Assembly (NCBI GenBank): GCA_016934055.1
Contig: JAFGTR010000108.1
Coordinates: forward strand, 1-59,611
Source of the DNA: Bacteroidales bacterium
GTDB lineage: Bacteria; Bacteroidota; Bacteroidia; Bacteroidales; UBA10428
Reading direction: 5' to 3'
DNA: 59,611 bases
Shown: piece after piece, positions 16,825-22,887 of the stretch
How positions within the stretch are numbered: the stretch's first letter is position 1
Layout: each line of letters begins with the position of its first letter
Translations under genes and position numbers: made by a program
The notes under the pieces: generated by a model
What the model was told of the DNA's origin: nothing
The model's database searches: none
What the model saw: only the letters and a program-made list of their open reading frames with translations

Positions 16825-17286
16825 ATGGAAATGAAAACAGCAAGATTAATTAGACCGGTAAAAAATATCTTTTTGCGTATTTTAACAGTTGTGATGCTAT
16901 TTTCAGTTACAGCATGTGTTAAAAAAATAAAGTTTCAAACTTCCGCAGTTGTTCCGGCAGCAACAGGTTATGTATATATAAAAAGTGATGAAAACAAAAA
17001 TTACGTCATTCGGTTTAGCATATCAAACTTGGCTGAAATCAGCAGAATTCAACCATCGAGACAAACCTATGTAGTTTGGTTGGTTTCAGACCAGGAAAAA
17101 ACAGTCAATATTGGGCTGTTAGAGAGTTCAGCGGGCTTCCCTTCAAAACAATTGAAAGCATCATTTGAAACAGTGACCTCGCATAAACCAACCAAAATAT
17201 TTATTTCAGCCGAAAATAACGGAAATGTTCAATATCCGGGTAAACTGATGGTTTTAACCACAAACAAGTTTCGAATTAACCGTTAA
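16825..17286 (+). CDS. Lipoprotein with RskA-like C-terminal fold
   Basis: The 153-residue protein has a basic N-terminus, a hydrophobic helix and a lipobox ending in SVTAC (Cys31). The mature part (TYVVWLVSDQEKTVNIGLLESSAG, KPTKIFISAENNG) resembles the periplasmic domain of RskA-type anti-sigma factors (YQLWLI...G...GxF...ISxExxxG). It lacks the cytoplasmic zinc-finger helices, so it is not itself an anti-sigma factor. It is downstream of module F and probably anchored in the periplasm or outer membrane. Confidence 0.75.
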   Translation: MEMKTARLIRPVKNIFLRILTVVMLFSVTACVKKIKFQTSAVVPAATGYVYIKSDENKNYVIRFSISNLAEISRIQPSRQTYVVWLVSDQEKTVNIGLLESSAGFPSKQLKASFETVTSHKPTKIFISAENNGNVQYPGKLMVLTTNKFRINR

Positions 17287-17381
17287 GCTTAAATGATTTC
17301 ATAGCAGAATAGATACTTTGTCTATCTCTGTATAATATTTTGTGTAAAATTCCTGATAAAATTGTTTTATAGGAGGGTGCT

Positions 17382-17801
17382 ATGATTTATTATATAAATA
17401 CAAAACTCCATGCAAATTTTGAACAAACTGTTCAACATGTAAGGGAAGCATTGAAAGTTGAAGGTTTTGGGATTCTTACCGAGATCAACATGCATGAAAA
17501 GCTGAAGGAAAAACTTGGTGTTGATTTCCGGAAATACAAGATTCTGGGCGCGTGTAGCCCGCTTCATGCTTATAAAGCTCTTCAGAATGACGATAAAATC
17601 GGAACCTTGTTACCCTGTAACATTATTATCCAGGAACTTGCCAACGACGAAGTTGAAGTTGCCACAGTCGATCCGGTTGCCTCCATGTTGGCGGTAGAAA
17701 ACTCAGCAATGGCATCCATGGCAAAAGAAATCCGGGATAAATTAATCCGTGTCATCAGGTCGCTTAAGCATAAAGGTTATATTGGTTTAGGCTCTATATG
17801 A
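17382..17801 (+). CDS. DUF302 domain protein
   Basis: The 139-residue protein is a DUF302 domain: FEQTVQHVREALKVEGFGILTEINMHEKLKEKLG, then YKILGACSPLHAYKAL and LLPCNIIIQEL, with the family's conserved Cys positions. The function is unknown; some family members sit near redox or metal genes. The ribosome-binding site AGGAGGG (17371-17377) is 4 nt before the ATG, unusually strong for Bacteroidota, which rarely use Shine-Dalgarno sites. It lies 95 bp after the lipoprotein and may be on its transcript. Confidence 0.85.
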   Translation: MIYYINTKLHANFEQTVQHVREALKVEGFGILTEINMHEKLKEKLGVDFRKYKILGACSPLHAYKALQNDDKIGTLLPCNIIIQELANDEVEVATVDPVASMLAVENSAMASMAKEIRDKLIRVIRSLKHKGYIGLGSI

Positions 17802-17827
17802 ACTAGTTGGTGTTATAGAAAAAGTGT

Positions 17828-17889
17828 GAATGATGTAACTATTTTCAGAAGTTATGTAACACATGCGGGCATCATGGGGAATACCTTTG
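17828..17889 (+). promoter_or_regulatory. Regulon promoter module G (upstream of the Thivi_2564-like gene)
   Basis: Half-site 1 GAATGATGTAAC (17828-17839), half-site 2 AAGTTATGTAAC (17849-17860), -7 box TACCTTTG (17882-17889). Spacings are 21 and 33 bp. The start codon is 22 bp after the -7 box. Confidence 0.82.
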
Positions 17890-17911
17890 AAATATAATTA
17901 AAACCATTATT

Positions 17912-18097
17912 ATGTCAATAGCAACTATTTTAATTGTACTCATTGTGGCAGGTGTTGTGCTATGGCTTGTCAACGCATACATCCCAATGGATGGTAAAAT
18001 CAAAAAGATCTTCAATATTGTGGTTGTAATTGCTGTTGTAATCTGGCTTCTTAAGGCATTTGGGCTTTTTAATCAACTGAAGGATATACGTTTTTAA
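17912..18097 (+). CDS. Thivi_2564-family small membrane protein (61 aa)
   Basis: The 61-residue protein has two hydrophobic helices flanking a conserved loop: ILIVLIVAGVVLWLVNAYI, then PMDGKIKKIFNIVVVIAVV. The NxYIPMDGKIKKIxNIVVVIxVxxWLL pattern is typical of Thivi_2564-family inner-membrane proteins, whose role is unknown. It is directly controlled by module G. Short length plus a precise promoter makes this a confident gene. Confidence 0.85.
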   Translation: MSIATILIVLIVAGVVLWLVNAYIPMDGKIKKIFNIVVVIAVVIWLLKAFGLFNQLKDIRF

Positions 18098-18218
18098 AAA
18101 AGAAAGTCGGAGTAATGTAAAGTGATTGTTTTCAGGCCAAACAGCCTTGAAGAAATATTAAATCTATAAAAAAATCCCGTTTTATAGCATAACAAGTTTT
18201 TAAAAACAGATTGTTAAT

Positions 18219-18407
18219 ATCAAAAGAATCTTTGGGGCTGTGCTCACTGTCTTCGGAATTGGAGGTTTGATTTATGCTGCCGTATTATTTTTATATCATT
18301 CAGGCGGCACACGCGATATTAAAGCTCTTGTCATATACAGCATACTCGGCCTGATATTCTTTATTGACGGCATTGGTCTGATCCGCACAATAAAAGACTG
18401 GTCATAA
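18219..18407 (+). CDS. Small two-helix membrane protein whose expected ATG reads ATC
   Basis: The frame ATC-AAA-AGA-ATC encodes (M/I)KRIFGAVLTVFGIGG at its start, then a second helix ALVIYSILGLIFFIDGIGLI and the tail RTIKDWS, 62 residues in all. Upstream in frame is a TAA, with no ATG, GTG or TTG before residue 8 (GTG at 18240). I recall similar small Bacteroidota proteins that start MKxIFG, so the ATG seems to have become ATC at 18219-18221. Expression might use ATC, ATT or the internal GTG, or the gene may be silenced. A lone half-site (GAGTAATGTAAA, 18110-18121) lies upstream without a second half or -7 box. Confidence 0.5.
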   Translation: MKRIFGAVLTVFGIGGLIYAAVLFLYHSGGTRDIKALVIYSILGLIFFIDGIGLIRTIKDWS

Positions 18408-18430
18408 TAAATAATTAATTGGAATTTTGA

Positions 18431-18455
18431 GCCTCACCTGACCGTGAGGTTTTTT
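18431..18455 (+). terminator. Intrinsic terminator
   Basis: CCTCAC (18432-18437) pairs with GTGAGG (18444-18449) and is followed by a T run. The stem resembles the terminator at 5888. It ends the transcript of the small membrane ORF. Confidence 0.75.
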
Positions 18456-18524
18456 GTCGGATAATAGTTGCTTTATTAAAAAAAACATATACATTTAATT
18501 GATACTTAACCAAAACAAATAATT

Positions 18525-18695
18525 ATGAAACCTTCAGCACCTTCAGTTATTGTATGGATTATTGGCCTGATACTTGGAATACTGGGTATAATTGGTCATT
18601 TTTTTTCTGTTGATATTCTTACTGCTTATAATTATTGGCTATTGCTTGTCGGTTTTGCTTTGCTTGCACTTGGAACCACGTTTAAAGGAATTTGA
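18525..18695 (+). CDS. Small two-helix membrane protein (56 aa), hypothetical
   Basis: The ATG at 18525 opens a 56-codon frame. It begins MKPSAPSVIVWIIGLILGIL, followed by a polar turn (FFSVDILTAYNY) and a second helix (WLLLVGFALLALGTTFKGI). Both helices are well formed and the frame is clean. A -7 box TACATTTA (18490-18497) lies 28 bp upstream. It fits the surrounding set of small membrane proteins, but I see no regulon half-site at the expected position. Confidence 0.65.
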   Translation: MKPSAPSVIVWIIGLILGILGIIGHFFSVDILTAYNYWLLLVGFALLALGTTFKGI

Positions 18696-19213
18696 TAATG
18701 ATTCAATAATCGGATGGTATGACTTTTTTTCACCAGCCATTGTTCATTTGAGTAAAACAACGCGTTATCAATCATTTAAGATCCGCGCCGGCGAGTAAGA
18801 TGTTCCAACCGACACGGGTCTTTACCATCATTTTATCCAATCTGTTGGAGAGTTTCAGTTAAACCTGTTTCGAACATCCCTGATCTGGAACCCTCGCTGG
18901 CCCGCATGAAAATATTCAACTATTTTTACGGGATTACGTATAAACTGCTAAACCAACTTATCTATGATGCCGGGGTTGTTCTTCCCTGCTTTAATGCTCA
19001 GCTTAACAATATTTAATCCTTTCCTGGAAGAGGGGAAGGACGAATCATGTTGCATAGCCGGTAATAAAAAAACCGTTGTCGCTGTAAATGAACTGTTATA
19101 CCAGCGCTTGAGTGAAGCGGATTTACTTTCTGACAGCATTTCAATCATCCATTATTGAAATGAGTACAGATAGAAAATACTATTACTACAATAAAACTCG
19201 AAAAGACCTTTAC
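18696..19213. other. Stretch without a confident gene
   Basis: The best frame (18964-19158, 64 codons) has hydrophobic start residues and then a charged part (NKKTVVAVNELLYQRLSEADLL). I cannot assign it. The DNA reads like fragments in several frames and may be a decayed gene. Confidence 0.4.
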
Positions 19214-19324
19214 TTACCTGTTTTTTTCTGCCCGTTTGACTGCTTTTGCAGCTCTTTTTTCCTTCAGGCTCTTTGTAGGCGCTTTTTTGTTCTTTTTTTC
19301 CTTTGCTTCTTTTTCTTTTACCAT
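19214..19324 (-). CDS. Very small Lys-rich basic protein (36 aa)
   Basis: Reading the minus strand from the ATG at 19324 gives MVKEKEAKEKKNKKAPTK, then SLKEKRAAKAVKRAEKNR and a stop: a uniformly basic and helical peptide. A good -7 box (TATTTTTG, 19380 to 19373) lies about 50 bp upstream on the same strand, which supports a real gene. Short Lys/Ala/Glu-rich proteins of this kind may bind nucleic acid; the function is unknown. Confidence 0.5.
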   Translation of the reverse strand: MVKEKEAKEKKNKKAPTKSLKEKRAAKAVKRAEKNR

Positions 19325-19601
19325 TTTATTGAATTTTTATGATTAATGAAATAAAGCTTTTGGTATACCTGACAAAAATACACCATTACCGTATTCATTA
19401 ATCGCAGTCATTTCTTCAAGTTATCAACAATAATTTTGTCACCGGAATCTGGCCGGCTTTCGAATACTGCAGGCCAGGAAACAGGAAATCCTGTGTTCAT
19501 AAAGTCAACGGGAGAATGTAAAAATAAAAACACAGCAGAACGCGGCGCTCAATATGCAGATCTACGCCCCTTGATTTTCCGGGAGCTCGTTAAGGCATGC
19601 T

Positions 19602-19952
19602 TTATAACAGGCTTCCTTCATAGCCGCTTTTAATAATGGTCGAAATCATTTTGGACCGTTCATTGGCTTTGACAATGCTTGAGGTATGAGCCGGAACTAT
19701 TATTGCCTGCCCGGTCTGAAGCATGTTCGATTTTTCATCGATCATAACCTCAGCCCTGCCTTCAATAATCTGAAGGAAGGTGTCAAAGGAAGAAATCTTC
19801 TCTGCTAATATTTCACCGGTATCTATGGCAATAACCCTTATATTTCCGGTAATTTTGCGAAGTATAGTTTTTTTAACAACCGAATTGGGTACATACTCAA
19901 TTATCTCAATCAGGATATGCGATGTGGATTTTTCAATTTCGGTGGTTTCCAT
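19602..19952 (-). CDS. Cupin-domain protein
   Basis: The 116-residue protein is a single small cupin barrel: FDTFLQIIEGRAEVMIDEK (strand pair with the conserved Gly) and LQTGQAIIVPAHTSSIVKANE (PAHTxH-like second motif). The usual metal-binding His pair of motif 1 is missing, with FLQII where GxxxxHxH is expected, so a metal-dependent enzyme is doubtful and a binding or sensing role is likelier. It is divergent from the small-gene cluster and has a minus-strand copy of the regulon module (I) upstream. Confidence 0.75.
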   Translation of the reverse strand: METTEIEKSTSHILIEIIEYVPNSVVKKTILRKITGNIRVIAIDTGEILAEKISSFDTFLQIIEGRAEVMIDEKSNMLQTGQAIIVPAHTSSIVKANERSKMISTIIKSGYEGSLL

Positions 19953-19976
19953 TTGAATATTTATTAGTAATGATGG

Positions 19977-20038
19977 TAAAGGTTAATGAACAGAATCAGG
20001 TAAGGGTTATACAATGGATGTTTTAATTAATAGCATTC
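19977..20038 (-). promoter_or_regulatory. Regulon promoter module I (upstream of the cupin gene)
   Basis: On the minus strand: half-site 1 GAATGCTATTAA (20038 to 20027) preceded by TGTGT, half-site 2 CCATTGTATAAC (20017 to 20006), and -7-like AACCTTTA (19984 to 19977). Spacings are 21 and 33 bp. It is the weakest of the eight full modules, but the geometry is kept. Confidence 0.65.
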
Positions 20039-20054
20039 ACACATTATTGCAGTA

Positions 20055-21548
20055 TCAAGCAGTTTTTTTGCTTCGCAAACCATAAACCATTTGATAATGG
20101 TATCCATAAACTGAATATGTTATTGCATCAATCATTGATCCTGGCCGGTGAAAAAGAGTCCATATCAGTAATTTCCAGTATTCGCTTCTACCTCTGTTTA
20201 GGAAGCCTATAATATAAACTGATTTAAAGAAAGCGACCAGTATTGAAAGATTTATTCTGGGCTTCCCGTAATTAAAGCGTTTATAATTCATCAGCATCTG
20301 CCTTATTCTTTTATAATAGGGTTTGGTAGCATAAATATTTTGAATAATGCTTTTATATCCTTCCATAAGCTCCATTTGATCCATTCTGGGGATGAAGTTC
20401 ATGGAAAAATCCGTATTATTCCCGGTGGCATCGGTTGTCAGCCTGTTTTCTTCCTGCAGCCTTTTGTAAAGCAATGTATTTTTAGGGGCATTCAACAGTC
20501 CAACCATGGCAGATACAATTCCGCTTTTTTGTATGAAATCAATCTGCCGTTGAAATATGCCTGGTGTATCGCTGTCAAAACCCACAATAAATCCCCCTGA
20601 TACCTGTATCCCGGATCTTTGTATTTTGATCACGCTTTGCAGCAGGTCGCGGTTTATATTCTGCACTTTGTTGCACTCGTGAAGTGAATTTTCATCCGGT
20701 GTTTCAATACCCACAAAAGTGGAGTTGAAACCTGCCTTTACCATCAGCGACATTAACTCCTCATCATCGGCCAGATTAATGGAGGTTTCTGTGTTAAAGA
20801 CAAAAGGGTATTTATGTGCCAGCATCCAGTCTATCATTGCCGGAAGCAAACTGTTTTTAATCACCTTTTTATTGCCGATAAAATTGTCATCCACGATCAA
20901 TACCGCTCCACGCCAATTGAGCGCATAAATTTTTTCAAGCTCGTTCAAGATTTGTTCTGTTTGCTTCAATCTGACCTTATGCCCCAGCAGTGTGGTTATT
21001 TCACAAAATTCACAGGCATAAGGGCATCCCCGTGAAACCTGGATATTCATATAGGCATAGTCTTTCCTTGAAAGCAAATGGTAATCTGGTACCGGGGTAT
21101 TTGTAATATCAGCATATTCGTCAGTCTTATAAACTTTTTGGGGATGTCCGGCATGCAAATCATGTAAAAACCGGGGGAGGGTGATTTCTCCTTCATTCAG
21201 GATGAAATGATCAACCTGGGGATAGTTTTCATATTCCTGCGTGAAAAGCGGCCCTCCGGCCACAATCTTTGTGTGTTGTTTTTTGCATTCATGAATTACA
21301 TTGTCAACGGAATCCTTCTGTATGTACATAGCACTGATAAAAACATAATCAGCCCACTCTATGTCACTTGTCCTGAGCGCTGAAACATTCATGTCCACAA
21401 GTTTTTTCTTCCATGTTGACGGGAGCATAGCCGATACGGTTATTAATCCAAGGGGTGGCACAGCAGCTTTTTTCGATATAAACTTTAAAACATGGATAAA
21501 GCTCCAGAATGAGCCTGGGTATAACGGATATACTAATAAAATATTCAT
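20055..21548 (-). CDS. B12-binding radical SAM protein with DUF4070-like C-terminus
   Basis: The 497-residue protein has an N-terminal cobalamin-binding Rossmann domain (about 1-150; MNILLVYPLYPG, VAGGPLFTQEY, LNEGE). The radical SAM domain carries the [4Fe-4S] motif CPYACEFC (Cys175, Cys179, Cys182). The C-terminal domain (about 370-490) looks like DUF4070, found with HpnP/HpnJ-type enzymes that methylate or rearrange hydrophobic substrates. The tail contains hydrophobic segments, suggesting membrane association. The substrate is unknown; a lipid is a reasonable guess. Promoter module H lies upstream, making this the only large redox enzyme in the inferred regulon. Confidence 0.88.
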   Translation of the reverse strand: MNILLVYPLYPGSFWSFIHVLKFISKKAAVPPLGLITVSAMLPSTWKKKLVDMNVSALRTSDIEWADYVFISAMYIQKDSVDNVIHECKKQHTKIVAGGPLFTQEYENYPQVDHFILNEGEITLPRFLHDLHAGHPQKVYKTDEYADITNTPVPDYHLLSRKDYAYMNIQVSRGCPYACEFCEITTLLGHKVRLKQTEQILNELEKIYALNWRGAVLIVDDNFIGNKKVIKNSLLPAMIDWMLAHKYPFVFNTETSINLADDEELMSLMVKAGFNSTFVGIETPDENSLHECNKVQNINRDLLQSVIKIQRSGIQVSGGFIVGFDSDTPGIFQRQIDFIQKSGIVSAMVGLLNAPKNTLLYKRLQEENRLTTDATGNNTDFSMNFIPRMDQMELMEGYKSIIQNIYATKPYYKRIRQMLMNYKRFNYGKPRINLSILVAFFKSVYIIGFLNRGRSEYWKLLIWTLFHRPGSMIDAITYSVYGYHYQMVYGLRSKKTA

Positions 21549-21634
21549 TTTGACTGTTTTTGTGTATTATGCTCAATCTGACAATAAAGATTATCAGAAC
21601 AAACGCAGTTCGTTGTTATACATTAATCAGGATA

Positions 21635-21696
21635 CAAATTTAAAAAGACAATGAGGGAGGAATATTACACAATTGCTGGAAAAACTTACATAATTC
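21635..21696 (-). promoter_or_regulatory. Regulon promoter module H (upstream of the radical SAM gene)
   Basis: On the minus strand: half-site 1 GAATTATGTAAG (21696 to 21685) preceded by TGTGT, half-site 2 CAATTGTGTAAT (21675 to 21664), and a perfect -7 box TAAATTTG (21642 to 21635). Spacings are 21 and 33 bp. The left end overlaps the 3' end of the neighbouring regulator gene by 2 bp. Confidence 0.82.
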
Positions 21697-22255
21697 ACAC
21701 ATTTTCCAGCGTACCACGCCGCTTGTTCTTGAGTTTTTTGAAGTATGAAGGCGTTAATCCTGTAAATTTTTTGAATTGATTGGATAAATGAGCCACACTG
21801 CTGTAATGCATTTTAAAAGCTATTTCGGTCAGATTAAGTTCATCGTATACCAATAGTTCCTTAACCTTTTCAATTTTATGGGTAAGGTAAAATTTTTCGA
21901 CCGTGATCCCTTTGACTTCAGAAAAGAGGTTGGCAAGATAGGTATAATCGTAGTTGAGTTTTTCGCTCAGGTAATCCGAGAGATTCACCTTGATTTGTTC
22001 CTCTGTATAGTGCACCAGTTCGATAATAGCACTTTTTATTTTCTCCACAAAAATGCTTTTTTTATCATCCATCAGCTGCAATCCTGATTTTCTTAATGCA
22101 ACATCCAGTTGCTTCACCTGTTCCGGTGTTATATTTTCAATGATATCCGCTTCCCCGATCTTAACATCAACGTAACGGATCCCAAGCTTTTCCAGTTCGG
22201 CTTTCACAACCATCTGGCAACGGATACAGACCATATTTTGTATATATAGTATCAA
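21695..22255 (-). CDS. HMA-like CxxC / AraC-family transcriptional regulator, third paralogue
   Basis: The 186-residue protein has the same length and layout as the protein at 9155. NMVCIRC (Cys10, Cys13) is in the N-terminal ferredoxin-like domain. The AraC DNA-binding domain has FSEVKGITVEKFYL, LNLTEIAFKMHYSSVAHLSNQFKKFTGLTPSYFKKL. The full conserved C-terminus shows what the frameshifted copy at 8298 has lost. A candidate -7 box TAACTTTA (22304 to 22297) lies 42 bp upstream. No direct-repeat operator is seen before this gene, so it may be the constitutive or upstream member of the regulator set. Confidence 0.88.
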   Translation of the reverse strand: MILYIQNMVCIRCQMVVKAELEKLGIRYVDVKIGEADIIENITPEQVKQLDVALRKSGLQLMDDKKSIFVEKIKSAIIELVHYTEEQIKVNLSDYLSEKLNYDYTYLANLFSEVKGITVEKFYLTHKIEKVKELLVYDELNLTEIAFKMHYSSVAHLSNQFKKFTGLTPSYFKKLKNKRRGTLENV

Positions 22256-22452
22256 GCAAGCAAAAGAATATTCAGGGTTTGAGTTATTCTATGAAGTAAA
22301 GTTATTATTTTTTTTTAAAATGGGTTAATGACGGAATCCGTGTTCAGGCATCTTCATTTTTGGCGACCACTTATTTTTGTCTGAAATAAAGCAGCCTTAG
22401 CAAAAGTATATGGTTATCCCGATACAGAAAGCGGTTTTTAAATCTTCCCCGT

Positions 22453-22761
22453 TTATTCCCGGCCAAATACCATCGTTATATTATGCCTGCTCCAAAAGGA
22501 AGATGAGCTCTGATGAATGGTCAGGATGGACCCTTTTTCCTGCAGGGTCCAGTTTTCATTTGTGATCATTTCCATACTTAGTACACGGGGATCATTGACC
22601 AGTGCCTCGTATTGTTTTTTTAGCGTATTTCTGACCATGCCGGCCCAGACCACATATAATCCCCATTTCGGCTGACTTTCAAGCACATCAAGGAAAGGCG
22701 GATGGCCTACCTCACCCAGGATTAGCGGTTTTCCCTCTGACAAAGCCAGCGCCTGTTTAAA
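22453..22761 (-). pseudogene. C-terminal remnant of a glycoside hydrolase
   Basis: The frame reads FKQALALSEGKPLILGEVG, then HPPFLDVLESQPKWGLYVVW and AGMVRNTLKKQYEALVND, resembling the C-terminal part of a TIM-barrel glycoside hydrolase (mannanase/cellulase type; the E of GEVG looks like the nucleophile strand). Homology-like sequence begins right after an in-frame TAA and no ATG precedes it, so the N-terminal part is gone. An intact GH26 gene lies 2.3 kb away, but the two are not obviously the same gene. Confidence 0.55.
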
Positions 22762-22887
22762 TTAGTCTCCGGCGTGAGTATGTCCCTGAATTTTTAAGCT
22801 GACTGAATAACTGTATAGAATTGAACCACAAGATGATGAATAATATTGCTGAAAACTTAATAGGGTGTTTCATTTTTCATATGTTTT

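Noticed and set aside
18110..18164. Complete module before the ATC-start ORF
   Set aside because: Only half-site 1 matches (9 of 12); half-site 2 and the -7 box are missing.
19385..19417. Further regulon module before the Lys-rich peptide gene
   Set aside because: GAATACGGTAAT resembles a half-site, but the distance to the -7 box is 16 bp, not 33, and no partner half-site is present.
22297..22340. Regulon module before the regulator at 21695
   Set aside because: A -7 box is present, but bases 33 and 54 bp upstream do not match the half-sites.
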